Assembly (NCBI GenBank): GCA_002010065.2
Contig: MTMD02000015.1
Span: forward strand, 1 to 64,000
DNA length: 64,000 nt
Reading direction: 5' to 3'
Source: Candidatus Pyrohabitans jungbluthii
GTDB lineage: Archaea; Hydrothermarchaeota; Hydrothermarchaeia; Hydrothermarchaeales; BMS3B
The position numbers were made by a program, and so were the translations under genes. Positions within the stretch are counted from its first letter, which is position 1. The number at the start of each line of letters is the position of its first letter. Positions 35,165-43,682 of this stretch are shown here, one piece after another. Below the pieces are notes generated by a model. The model was given only the letters and a program-made list of their open reading frames with translations. It had not been told where the DNA came from and searched no databases.

Positions 35165-35378
35165 TTGATATTTATTACTCCTAGGAATCTGAAAGTGGGG
35201 TACGTAGATTATTTCGCCTAACTGAAGAGAGCATATGCCCAAGCTTCCTGACAGAAAGACAGGATGGGTAATCAGACATGTAACCTAGCCTTGGATCCAA
35301 ATGTGCAAGAGCTATAGAATCTCCTCAGAGTTTGAAGGGTTTCTCATCCCTCGAATGGTCAATCGCTCTGTTTTTATA

Positions 35379-35661
35379 TTACTGCTCTGGCTTTATCAGA
35401 AGAAACTGCTTTCCCTCTTCCTCTTTTACCTTTTTAAAAAAATCGCAACCCATGCAGGTTAGTTGCTTCTCAGCAAAAGTCCCCTCCCATCGCAGAATGT
35501 ACCACTAACTGCCCAGCAAATCCTACCCCCGTTTTTTCCCCATTCAATCCATCATAAGAGGTATCAACTGCCGCAGGGCACACGCCGAATTCAGTTACCT
35601 TTGTCCCTCCTGGATGCCTACCACAATTCTTGAATTCCCAACAATTTTGCCGGTGTATCAT
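35379..35661 (-). pseudogene. Two-CW-domain protein gene broken by two frameshifts
   Basis: The intact frame starts at ATG 35659-35661 (NCWEFKNCGRHPGG ... EFGVCPAAVD ... LNGEK). After a run of six A the second CW motif continues one frame over as GGRICWAVSGTFCDG, and after a GGGAGGGG stretch the C-terminus continues in the third frame as GTFAEKQLTCMGCDFFKKV to EEEGKQFLLIKPEQ and stop. One added A and one added G would restore a normal two-CW protein of about 93 residues. Both losses are in homopolymers, so sequencing error is possible. Family function is unknown; it often sits near signalling or redox genes. Confidence 0.8.
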
Positions 35662-35787
35662 TTTATTACCCTCTCTCTTTCTCGTGAATTTACCTTTAAT
35701 ACACTATATACGCGTAGATAGATAAACATTATTTTTCATAGCCTGAAACTTAATCGAAGTGCTGGCAAACTACTGCCTACGGTGACT

Positions 35788-37788
35788 CTACCTTACCCTG
35801 CTCCCCTCCTTAACATCCCTATCCAGAGTTATTGCCCTTGCTTTGCCATCTCCAACGCTGCGTAGCAGCAGCACCTCGCTTTTCTCACCAGCCACCTCGA
35901 AGGGTTCAATGTTCGTAAGTACCGCCACCAGCCTGCCTTCTAGCTTCTCCGCGTCGCTGAGCTGCGACACCGCTTGCTTTGTGGCATCGCCCAAGCTGAG
36001 GGTGAGCTTCCAGTATCCATTACCAAGCTTCTCCACTGCCTTCACGCGAGCCACGCGGAAGTCGAAACTGGAGAAGAAGTCGTAGGTTATTTCCTGCTTT
36101 GACTTGAAAATCTCCTCAAATTGGGTAACCTCCGATGTTATACTGCGCAGCCTCTCTATAGCCTCATCGTCGAGCTTCGGAAACAGCGGCTTTGGCTTAG
36201 CAATTTTCGTCCCGGGTTTAATCTTTTCAGTACCAACGTCGCTCAGCATGCCCAGCTCTGTGCCGAGGAGGCGGGCCACCTCCTGGGCGCTCTGGGGCAA
36301 AAACGGGCTCATCAGTATAGCCAAGTCGTAGCACAGGTTGGCGCATACATAAAGCGCAGCCTTCGCGCGCTCTGGCTCAGCCTTAACCTTCTTCCAGGGC
36401 TCCTGCGCCTGGAAGAAGGCGTTGCCGATATCTGAGAGTTCAAGCACCTTGCGTAGACCATCTCTAAGCTTTACATCCCACATGAGCGAGCGGTACTCTT
36501 CAGCGATTCTCCTGCTCTCTTTCAACGTTCGCCTGTCTTCGTCGCTCAGCTCAGCCTCGGGCACAGCTCCAGAGAAGTAGCGGTGGATGAAGCTCAGTGT
36601 GCGATAGAAGAAGTTTCCAAGGTTAGCAACAAGCTCGTTGTTCACTCTCTCCTTAAACTCCCTCCACTTCCACTCGGTATCGCTGGTCTCTGGAATAATG
36701 TAGGTTAGATAGAAGCGCCACACGTCGCTGCTGAGCTGTGCTTTAGGCAGGTTCTCGCAGAATATCCCCCATCCTCGCGATTTGGAAATCTTGTCACCCT
36801 CGTAGTTGAGATACTGCAGTCCAGCCACGCGGTAGGGTAGGTCATATTCTCCGTTTGCGAGCAACATGCCCGGCCAGAAGATGGTGTGGAAGGGTATGTT
36901 GTCCTTGCCTATAAAGTGGAATATCTTCGCCTCGCCCTTCCAGAAGGGTTTCCAGGCATCGGCATCGCCCTTAAGCCTTGCCCATTCCTTGGTGGAGGAA
37001 ATGTAGCCTATGGGCGCGTCGAACCACACGTAGAAAACCTTGTCCTCGTAGCCCTTTAGGGGGACCTTTACTCCCCACTCCAAGTCGCGGGTAATGCATC
37101 TCGGCTTTAACCCTTCTTTAATCCAGCCCATGGCCATGTTGTAAACCTGCTGGCTCCACACTCCGCGCCTGCTCTCTATCCACTCCTTAAGCTTCGGCTC
37201 AAGCTTGTCTAGGTTGAGAAACAGGTGCCGCGTTTCTTTAAAGACCGGCGTGTTTCCGCACAGAACGCACCTTGGCTCAATAAGCTCGTCCGGATTTAAT
37301 AGCGTCGAACAGCGCTCGCACTGATCGCCCCTCGCAGAGTCATAGCCGCAGCTCGGGCAGGTGCCTTCGACGTAACGGTCCGGGAGAAATCGCTTATCGT
37401 GCTCGCAGTAGGGTAAGAGGAGCACGCCCTCGGTTATGTAGCCGTTCTCGTATATCTTCAGAAAAAACTCCTTCGTGGTCTTATGATGAATCTCCCTCGA
37501 AGTGCGTGAAAAGTTGTCGTAGCTTATGTCCAGCCAGTCGTATATCTCCTTATGTACCTCGTAGTACTTGTCTGTAAGCTCTTTGGGAGAAACCCCCAGC
37601 TTTCGTGCAGCAACCTCTATGGGTGTGCCATGCTCATCGCTCCCGCCTATAAACACCGTCTCATAGCCCGCGAGGCGGCAAAAGCGGGCGAATATATCCG
37701 CTGGTAGATGCGAACCAGCGATGTTGCCTATGTGGGGTACGTTGTTCACATAGGGCAAGGCGCAGGTAATCAGTACCTTCTCCGCTAT
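35788..37788 (-). CDS. metG: Methionyl-tRNA synthetase
   Basis: Class I synthetase charging tRNA-Met, 666 residues. It has the HIGH-type PHIGN signature, two zinc knuckles (CEHD...CPSCGYD, CERC...CVLCGN), KMSKS-type KISKSRG, and a C-terminal tRNA-binding domain (FRVARVKAVEKL to the end). Conserved N-terminal KVLITCALPYVNN is coded upstream of the first ordinary start (TTG 37756-37758); the only start well placed after GGAGGT (seven bases) is ATA at 37786-37788, giving MAEKVLITCALPY. So either AUA initiation or a one-base change from ATG. Confidence 0.93.
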   Translation of the reverse strand: MAEKVLITCALPYVNNVPHIGNIAGSHLPADIFARFCRLAGYETVFIGGSDEHGTPIEVAARKLGVSPKELTDKYYEVHKEIYDWLDISYDNFSRTSREIHHKTTKEFFLKIYENGYITEGVLLLPYCEHDKRFLPDRYVEGTCPSCGYDSARGDQCERCSTLLNPDELIEPRCVLCGNTPVFKETRHLFLNLDKLEPKLKEWIESRRGVWSQQVYNMAMGWIKEGLKPRCITRDLEWGVKVPLKGYEDKVFYVWFDAPIGYISSTKEWARLKGDADAWKPFWKGEAKIFHFIGKDNIPFHTIFWPGMLLANGEYDLPYRVAGLQYLNYEGDKISKSRGWGIFCENLPKAQLSSDVWRFYLTYIIPETSDTEWKWREFKERVNNELVANLGNFFYRTLSFIHRYFSGAVPEAELSDEDRRTLKESRRIAEEYRSLMWDVKLRDGLRKVLELSDIGNAFFQAQEPWKKVKAEPERAKAALYVCANLCYDLAILMSPFLPQSAQEVARLLGTELGMLSDVGTEKIKPGTKIAKPKPLFPKLDDEAIERLRSITSEVTQFEEIFKSKQEITYDFFSSFDFRVARVKAVEKLGNGYWKLTLSLGDATKQAVSQLSDAEKLEGRLVAVLTNIEPFEVAGEKSEVLLLRSVGDGKARAITLDRDVKEGSRVR

Positions 37789-37801
37789 GACAAAACCTCC
37801 T

Positions 37802-37896
37802 ATAACTGCGGTTTGTGAGAAGGAACCCGCAGGTGGTTCCTATCTCCGGACACGTCTTCTTCCACAGGGGGGTAGAGGGGGGACGGAGTCCCCCTC
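37802..37896. repeat. Hairpin-rich spacer between metG and the CsaA-like gene
   Basis: A non-coding stretch with GGAACC-N7-GGTTCC (37822-37840) and a strong GC hairpin GAGGGGGGAC-GGA-GTCCCCCTC (37875-37896). The motif CTGCGGTTTG at about 37806 recurs at about 46174 in another hairpin-rich spacer. It may be a terminator for neither gene, since they diverge; it may instead belong to a family of palindromic spacers. Confidence 0.45.
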
Positions 37897-37941
37897 TCTC
37901 GGCAAGAATATTTATAGGGTTAACAATATAAGATTTCTTGC

Positions 37942-38295
37942 ATGGGAGGCAAGAATGTTACTCTGGAGGATTTTGAGAAGCTTGACCTTCGCGTGGGCGT
38001 GGTAAAGGCAGCGGAGGAGATTAAGGGTTCTGAGAAGCTTCTGAAGCTCCTCGTGGATATAGGTGAAGTTACCCGGGGCACCGCTCCGGGTGACGGAGAG
38101 CGCCAGCTGGTCGCTGGCATAAAGAAGTGGTATTCGCCCGAGCAGCTGGTGGGGAAGCGCATAGTGGTGCTGGCAAATTTGAAGCCAGCCAAGCTCTTCG
38201 GCGTGCTGAGCCAGGGCATGCTGCTCGCAGCGCAGGATGAGCAGGGCGTGGCTCTGCTCATCGCCGAGGGGGAGCCCGGGGAAAGGGTGCGCTGA
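37942..38295 (+). CDS. CsaA/MetRS-beta-like tRNA-binding protein
   Basis: A 117-residue stand-alone OB-fold tRNA-binding domain (KLDLRVGVVKAAEE ... RQLVAGIKKWYSPEQLVGKRIVVLANLKPAKLFGVLSQGMLLAA), like the C-terminus of MetRS and the Trbp111/CsaA proteins. Residues 43-51 (VTRGTAPGD) are an extra nine-residue insert coded by a palindrome; without it the sequence reads VDIGE-GERQLVAGI as in relatives. TATA TATTTATA lies about 28 bases before the ATG, so it is leaderless. Overlapping proximity to nrdJ (stop one base before its ATG) suggests joint transcription; it is divergent from metG. Confidence 0.9.
   Translation: MGGKNVTLEDFEKLDLRVGVVKAAEEIKGSEKLLKLLVDIGEVTRGTAPGDGERQLVAGIKKWYSPEQLVGKRIVVLANLKPAKLFGVLSQGMLLAAQDEQGVALLIAEGEPGERVR
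38068..38094 (+). repeat. In-frame 27-bp palindrome inside the CsaA-like gene
   Basis: GTTACCCGG-N9-CCGGGTGAC: nine-base arms, nearly perfect, exactly nine codons, at the place where the family normally has a short turn between two strands. The same ends are seen at 26536-26564 and, more loosely, 15153-15182. It resembles, in principle, the palindromic elements of Rickettsia that insert in frame in genes, although unrelated in sequence. Confidence 0.6.
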
Positions 38296-38296
38296 G

Positions 38297-40387
38297 ATGC
38301 GCGTAAAGAAGATTCGCAAGCGCGATGGCCGCGTTGAGGATTTCAACCCTGAGAAGATACGGAACGCTATTTTAAAAGCCTTTATCGCCACCGGAGAAGG
38401 CAACGGTAGCGTTGCCGGCGAAGTGGCGAGAGAGGTTGTCGCCCGCGTGGAGGAGCGTTTTGCGGGGCGCATTCCCGGCGTGGAGGATGTTCAGGACATA
38501 GTGGAAGAGACGCTTATCAAGCGGGGCTACGCCAAGGTGGCGAAGGCGTACATCCTATACAGAAAGCAGCGGGAGGAGATTCGCGCAGCCAAGAGTTTCA
38601 TCGGTGTGCGTGATGATTTAAAGCTGAGTGTTAATGCCACGCAGGTGCTGCAGAAGCGCTACCTGCTCAAGAACGATAAGGGCGAGGTTATAGAGACTCC
38701 AGCTCAGATGTTTCGCAGGGTGGCGAAGGCGATAGCAAAGCCTGAGAAGCGCTATGGCGGCGATGTTAAGCGTGCCGAGGAGCGCTTCTACTCGGCGATG
38801 GTTCGCCTGGATTTTCTTCCAAACTCGCCCACGCTGATGAACGCCGGAACGAAGCTGGGGCAGCTCAGCGCGTGTTTCGTCCTGCCCGTGGAGGATAGTC
38901 TTGAGAGCATCTTCGACGCTTTAAAGCACATGGCGCTGGTGCAGCAGAGCGGAGGTGGCACTGGCTTTAGCTTCTCAAAGCTCCGCCCTAAGGGCGACAT
39001 AGTGCGCTCCACAAAGGGCGTCGCTTCTGGGCCGGTGTCCTTCATACGCATCTTCGACGTCACGACGGACGTCATAAAGCAGGGGGGCAAACGCAGAGGA
39101 GCAAACATGGGCATTCTCAGAGTGGATCACCCGGATATAATAGAGTTCATTACAGTCAAGCAGCAGGAGGGTGTACTTGAGAACTTTAACATAAGCGTTG
39201 GCATTACCGACGCTTTCATGGAGGCTGTGCGTAAAGATGAGGAGTATCCGCTGGTGAACCCCCGGAATAAAGAGGTTGTCCGCCACATGCGTGCTCGCGA
39301 TGTGTTCGACATGATTGTAACCGCTGCCTGGCGCACAGGCGATCCCGGCTTGGTTTTCTTAGATGAGGTGAACCGCCACAATCCCACGCCGGCGCTTGGT
39401 GATATAGAGAGCACAAACCCTTGTGGGGAGGTACCTCTCCTGCCTTACGAGTCCTGCAATCTTGGCTCAATTAACCTCTCCCACTTTGTTTCTCGTGGAG
39501 AAGTGGACTGGGAGCGCCTGCGCAAGGCGGTTCGCCTGGGCGTGCACTTCCTGGACAATGTTATAGACGCCAACCGCTACCCCCTGCGCGCGATTGAGCG
39601 CATGACGAAGGGGAATCGGAAAATCGGCTTGGGGGTAATGGGCTTCGCTGAGATGCTCATAAAGCTGGGGATGCGCTACGATACCAAAGAGGCGGTGAGC
39701 TTTGCTGAGAAGCTGATGAGCTTCATTCAGCACGAGGCGAAGCAAAAATCTCGGGAGTTAGCGGAAGAGCGGGGCTCCTTCCCCAACATAGACAAGAGCA
39801 TCTACGCTGGCGAAGCCATGCGCAACGCCACTGTAACAACGATTGCTCCCACGGGAACAATAAGCATAATAGCCGGCACCAGCTCCGGGATAGAGCCGCT
39901 CTTCGCAATATCCTTCATCCGCAACGTTATGGAGGGCACAAAGCTGCTGGAGGTCAATCCCCTCTTCGAGCGCATCGCTCGCGAGAGAGGCTTCTATTCC
40001 ACGGCGCTCATGATGAAAATTGCAAAGACCGGCTCAATTCAGGATATGAAGGAGGTGCCCCGCGATGTTCGCGAACTCTTCGTCACAGCTATGGATATAG
40101 CACCGGAGTGGCATGTGCGCATGCAGGCGGCGTTCCAACGCCACGTGGACAACGCCGTATCTAAGACCATAAACCTGCCTCACGATGCCAGCTTGGAGGA
40201 CGTGCGCCGTGCCTTCTGGTTGGCGTACGAGCTGAAGTGCAAGGGCATAACCGTCTACCGCTATGGAAGCAAGCGGGAGCAGGTGCTCTACATAGGCTCA
40301 ATCCTGAAGAAGGAGACGGGCGAGGAGCACATAAGCGCAGACGCGGAGTATTCGGGGGGCTGTCCCACGAGGGAATGCATAGTGTGA
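38297..40387 (+). CDS. nrdJ: Ribonucleotide reductase, class II (adenosylcobalamin-dependent)
   Basis: Makes deoxyribonucleotides using an adenosylcobalamin-derived thiyl radical. The 696 residues start with an ATP-cone (KKIRKRDGRVEDFNPEKIRNAI). The active-site cysteines are in SACFVLPVED, NPCGEVPLLPYESCN and the C-terminal redox tail CPTRECIV, with PTGTISIIAGTSSGIEP in the barrel. ATG 38297 is chosen because the ATP-cone begins there; longer readings overlap the CsaA-like gene out of frame. A corrinoid adenosyltransferase gene follows after five bases, supplying its cofactor. Confidence 0.96.
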   Translation: MRVKKIRKRDGRVEDFNPEKIRNAILKAFIATGEGNGSVAGEVAREVVARVEERFAGRIPGVEDVQDIVEETLIKRGYAKVAKAYILYRKQREEIRAAKSFIGVRDDLKLSVNATQVLQKRYLLKNDKGEVIETPAQMFRRVAKAIAKPEKRYGGDVKRAEERFYSAMVRLDFLPNSPTLMNAGTKLGQLSACFVLPVEDSLESIFDALKHMALVQQSGGGTGFSFSKLRPKGDIVRSTKGVASGPVSFIRIFDVTTDVIKQGGKRRGANMGILRVDHPDIIEFITVKQQEGVLENFNISVGITDAFMEAVRKDEEYPLVNPRNKEVVRHMRARDVFDMIVTAAWRTGDPGLVFLDEVNRHNPTPALGDIESTNPCGEVPLLPYESCNLGSINLSHFVSRGEVDWERLRKAVRLGVHFLDNVIDANRYPLRAIERMTKGNRKIGLGVMGFAEMLIKLGMRYDTKEAVSFAEKLMSFIQHEAKQKSRELAEERGSFPNIDKSIYAGEAMRNATVTTIAPTGTISIIAGTSSGIEPLFAISFIRNVMEGTKLLEVNPLFERIARERGFYSTALMMKIAKTGSIQDMKEVPRDVRELFVTAMDIAPEWHVRMQAAFQRHVDNAVSKTINLPHDASLEDVRRAFWLAYELKCKGITVYRYGSKREQVLYIGSILKKETGEEHISADAEYSGGCPTRECIV

Positions 40388-40392
40388 TTCCC

Positions 40393-40914
40393 ATGCGCCG
40401 TGGCTTGGTCTACCTGTACACCGGCGAGGGGGAGGGAAAGACCACCAACGCAATAGGCTTGGCGGTTCGCGCTGTGGGGCAGGGCTTCAAGGCTATAGTG
40501 GTGCAGTTCCTCAAGGGAAACCCCGATATCGGCGAGTACAAGGTGCAGAAAAAGCTTGCTCCGCTCTACGAGGTCCACCAGTTCGGGAGCAGGCACTACA
40601 TCGACCTTCTCCACCCTCGTGCCGAGGATAAGGAGCACGCCAGGCGGGCGCTGGAATTTGCGAAGCGCGCAATGGAGCAGAAGCCACGTATCTTGGTGTT
40701 GGATGAGGTCAACCTCGCCGTCGCCTTTGGGCTTGTACCAAAGGAAGAAGTTCTTGAACTCATGGAGCGCGTGCCGCCAGAAACTGTACTGGTGCTTACA
40801 GGTAGGCGCGCACCCAAGGAATTCATAGAGCGCGCAGACCTGGTTACTGAGATGAGGCTGGTCAAACACCCCTACCAGCGGGGAGTTATCGGCAGGCGTG
40901 GCGTAGAGTACTAA
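40393..40914 (+). CDS. cobO: Cob(I)alamin adenosyltransferase, CobA/CobO type
   Basis: P-loop enzyme that adenosylates corrinoids to make the cofactor used by NrdJ and other enzymes. The 173 residues show GLVYLYTGEGEGKTTNAIGLA (P-loop with GEGKTT), the VVQFLKG strand and the ILVLDEVNLAVAFGL Walker-B segment, ending GRRAPKEFIERADLVTEM. I choose ATG 40393; ATG 40375, inside nrdJ, would add six residues. It is convergent with the coiled-coil gene, ending in a four-base overlap. Confidence 0.92.
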   Translation: MRRGLVYLYTGEGEGKTTNAIGLAVRAVGQGFKAIVVQFLKGNPDIGEYKVQKKLAPLYEVHQFGSRHYIDLLHPRAEDKEHARRALEFAKRAMEQKPRILVLDEVNLAVAFGLVPKEEVLELMERVPPETVLVLTGRRAPKEFIERADLVTEMRLVKHPYQRGVIGRRGVEY

Positions 40915-41540
40915 AGCAGCTTCTCGTACTTCTCCACCTTCTTCATCAGGTCTTCTCTTTCCAGCTCAAGTTTGCCTATCCTCTCCTTTAGCATGAAAAT
41001 TTCCTTTTCCTGCTCCTCCAGCTTTTTATCCTTCTTCTCCAGCTCCTTCTCCTTCTCCGCCAGATACCTCGTTAGAGTTTTCACCTCCGCCTCAAGCTCC
41101 GCGCTTTTACGCACAGCTTCGCGCAGCTCCCGCTCCTTTTCAAGCAGCAGCACCTTCTTCTCCTCTATATCTTCGCGATACCCCTCCACCTTTGCCTTAA
41201 AAGCAGCCCTCTCATTGGTAAGCTCAAGAATAATCTGCTCCTTCTCTTCCAGCTCCTTCTTAAGCCCTTCAAGCTCACTTTCCAGCTTCTCAAGCTGATT
41301 GTTCTTCTCTTTGAGCATTACCTTCAGCGCTTTTATCTCGCTCTCTGCCTTTTCGTAAAGCTCCTTAAGCTCGTCCCTCTCCTTCCTGTACTCCTCCAGC
41401 TGTGTTCTCTCCCCCTCCAGCTCCTGAAGCAGCTGCTCCTTCTCCTTTAGCTGCTTCAGCAGCGACTCTTCATGCTGCTTCAGCTTATTTATTTTGTCCT
41501 CGTAAAACTCTTTTTCCGTCGCATGCATAATGTTACGCAT
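40911..41540 (-). CDS. Coiled-coil protein
   Basis: A 209-residue protein that is predicted coiled coil almost from end to end (Glu/Lys/Leu heptads from residue 10 to 205), with no globular domain, signal or membrane helix. It resembles no specific family I can name. The ATG is ten bases after the 3' end of tRNA-Phe on the same strand, and there is no room for a separate promoter, so it must be read from the tRNA transcript or from a promoter inside the tRNA gene region. ATG 41526-41528 is an alternative start. Confidence 0.7.
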   Translation of the reverse strand: MRNIMHATEKEFYEDKINKLKQHEESLLKQLKEKEQLLQELEGERTQLEEYRKERDELKELYEKAESEIKALKVMLKEKNNQLEKLESELEGLKKELEEKEQIILELTNERAAFKAKVEGYREDIEEKKVLLLEKERELREAVRKSAELEAEVKTLTRYLAEKEKELEKKDKKLEEQEKEIFMLKERIGKLELEREDLMKKVEKYEKLL

Positions 41541-41550
41541 CCTTTAAAAG

Positions 41551-41624
41551 TGGAGTGGGGGAGATTTGAACTCCCGACCACTCGATCTTCAGTCGAGCGC
41601 TCTCCCAGGCTGAGCTACCACTCC
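41551..41624 (-). tRNA. tRNA-Phe (GAA)
   Basis: A complete cloverleaf on the minus strand: acceptor GGAGTGG/CCACTCC, TA at 8-9, D arm GCTC/GAGC, anticodon stem CTCGA/TCGAG with loop CTGAAGA (anticodon GAA), T arm GGGAG-TTCAAAT-CTCCC and discriminator A. CCA is not encoded and there is no intron. A TATA box (ATATTTAAG) lies about 35 bases upstream. Confidence 0.97.
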
Positions 41625-41773
41625 TAAGTATTATCATAATCTGAGCACGAACTTAAATATTTTACTCCGCTCTGTATTTTTAACATCATAAATCAGGTAT
41701 AACCCACAACGCCAGTTAAATACCCCGCAAGTTATTTATAGCTTCCGGCATAAAATCTGTTGGAGGGTGTGAT

Positions 41774-42985
41774 ATGAGAGGTAGATTAATCTTATTAACG
41801 TTCTGGATGCTTTTTATTCCCTTCACTTTCGCAGATAATGTTGATTTCTACATAATGAAGGTCTCTCCCGAAGAGGTTGCCCCAGGCGAAACCACAACGC
41901 TGAACATAACAATTGCCAACTTGGGCATAGATTATGCCGCATATGTGCATGCAATTCTCGACCCAGACTCGGTATCACCCCTCTCGGTGCTCGGGGCTAA
42001 GAAGATCTACGTAACAAAGTACGCGGCGGAGGGACAGCCAACCAAGTACTTCGGAGTTATACTCCAGAATGAAAGATTCACAGTGAGATACCGAGTACAC
42101 GTGGATAAAGACACGGCATTTGGCACTTATACTGTACCTCTCAAGCTGGTCTGGCGGGATGCGTACAATAACGTGCAGAGCGAGAACCTCGAGTTCGGGC
42201 TGAAGGTGGCTGGCGATCCCGAGATTGTTATTGCGGGGGTTAATAAGACCCCTGCGAGGATATATCCCGATACCGAGTTTACACTGGTGCTTGCTTTTGA
42301 GAATATAGGCACGGCAAAGGCGGAGAATGTTAAGGTGGAGCTTTCTCTGCCTCCTGGGATAACCGGCGAGAGGGTTGCATTTCTGGGCACCCTTGAAAGG
42401 GGCAGGCAAGCGGCTGCAACCTTCTCTTTGAAGGCTGAAAAGGAGGCTGAGGCGGGAGCCAAAAAGATAGGAGTAAAGTTGAGCTATACCACTGAGGAGA
42501 ACGCACAGGAACAACTCGATAAAGAGGTGGAGATCTTCATCTACGAGAAGGAACCCGCCAACTTAGAGGTTGCAGGCTTGGACACTTCTCCGGCGAAGCT
42601 CACGCCGGGTGCTGCATTTACCCTCTCCATCCAGCTTGAGAACATAGGCAAGCAGGATGCGAAGGCTGTTAAGGTTGAGCTTGCATTGCCTGAAACTTTC
42701 TCTGGCGGGCAGACCTCCTACTTGGGCACGATAAAGCAGGACGACACCTCTACTGCGATCTTTGACCTAGAGGTTTCACCCCTCGCCGAGCCGGAGAGCT
42801 ACCGCCTGCCGGTAAAGATTTACTATCTCGACGAAAAGGGTGAGCTTCACGAAGAGGAGAAGGAGATCGCAATAATCATAACCAGCCCCGAAAAGCGTCT
42901 GCCACTGGGATTGCTCGGTGGAGTTGGAATACTGCTAATTATTGCCCTCGCCTGGTGGCGCAGGCGGAGAAACGCCCAGCTCTAG
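41774..42985 (+). CDS. CARDB-type surface protein (COG1361-like), membrane-anchored
   Basis: A 403-residue exported protein with a signal peptide (1-20), three immunoglobulin-like CARDB/NEW3 domains (about 25-150, 155-265, 268-375; each with NIGTAKAENVKVELSLP-like strands) and a C-terminal membrane helix (378-394) followed by RRRR. It sits ahead of the MacB-type ABC genes, ten bases before the ATPase, so it is probably the extracellular partner of that exporter. A TATA TTATTTATAG lies about 35 bases before the ATG and GGAGGGTG sets the start. Confidence 0.88.
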   Translation: MRGRLILLTFWMLFIPFTFADNVDFYIMKVSPEEVAPGETTTLNITIANLGIDYAAYVHAILDPDSVSPLSVLGAKKIYVTKYAAEGQPTKYFGVILQNERFTVRYRVHVDKDTAFGTYTVPLKLVWRDAYNNVQSENLEFGLKVAGDPEIVIAGVNKTPARIYPDTEFTLVLAFENIGTAKAENVKVELSLPPGITGERVAFLGTLERGRQAAATFSLKAEKEAEAGAKKIGVKLSYTTEENAQEQLDKEVEIFIYEKEPANLEVAGLDTSPAKLTPGAAFTLSIQLENIGKQDAKAVKVELALPETFSGGQTSYLGTIKQDDTSTAIFDLEVSPLAEPESYRLPVKIYYLDEKGELHEEEKEIAIIITSPEKRLPLGLLGGVGILLIIALAWWRRRRNAQL

Positions 42986-42995
42986 GGGGCGTGAA

Positions 42996-43682
42996 ATGGT
43001 AATTAAGCTTGAGAATGTGGTTAAGATATACCGCCTGGGCAAGGTTGAGGTACCCGCGCTGAGGGGGATAAACCTGGAGATACCCCGTGGGGAATACGCC
43101 TCCCTCATGGGGCCTTCCGGCTCTGGAAAGAGCACCCTGATGAACCTGATAGGCGCCTTAGACAGGCCGACCAGCGGGAAGGTTTACATCGATGGCACAG
43201 ACATAGCAAGGTTGAACGACGACCAGCTGGCGCTGCTCAGAAGGAAAAAGATAGGCTTCGTCTTCCAGCAGTTCAACCTCATAAACAAGCTCACAGCGCT
43301 GGAGAATGTGGCTCTGCCAATGTGGTTCTCAGGCATCAGCAGGAGCAGGAGGATGCGCCGGGCGAAGGAGCTGCTTGAGCTTGTGGGGCTTGGAGGGAGG
43401 CTGCACCATAAGCCATCGGAACTAAGCGGGGGAGAAAGGCAGCGTGTAGCCATCGCCCGAGCTTTGGCCAACGACCCGGAGATAATCCTTGCAGACGAGC
43501 CTACAGGCAACCTAGACACAGTCTCAGGCCTGGCGGTTATTGAGCTTCTGGAAGAGCTGAACAAGCTTGGGAAAACTCTTGTGGTGGTGACCCATGACGT
43601 GGAGTTTGGGAAGCGTGCGAGGATGAGGGTGAAGCTCAGAGACGGGATGATTCAGGATATAGAAGGGATTAACCATGCTTGA
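42996..43682 (+). CDS. ABC transporter ATPase, MacB/LolD type
   Basis: A 228-residue ATP-binding subunit: Walker A GPSGSGKST, Q-loop FVFQQFNL, signature ELSGGERQRVAIARAL, Walker B ILADEPTG, and switch His in VVVTHD. The LolD/MacB subfamily powers mechanotransmission rather than transport through the membrane. ATG 42996 follows GGGGGCGTG; it overlaps the first permease gene by eight bases. Confidence 0.95.
   Translation: MVIKLENVVKIYRLGKVEVPALRGINLEIPRGEYASLMGPSGSGKSTLMNLIGALDRPTSGKVYIDGTDIARLNDDQLALLRRKKIGFVFQQFNLINKLTALENVALPMWFSGISRSRRMRRAKELLELVGLGGRLHHKPSELSGGERQRVAIARALANDPEIILADEPTGNLDTVSGLAVIELLEELNKLGKTLVVVTHDVEFGKRARMRVKLRDGMIQDIEGINHA

Noticed and set aside
35000-35242. An 80-residue ORF on the minus strand over the RNA candidate
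   Set aside because: It crosses the helices of the RNA candidate, has no ribosome site, no family and a composition that tracks the RNA stems, so it is most likely a chance frame.
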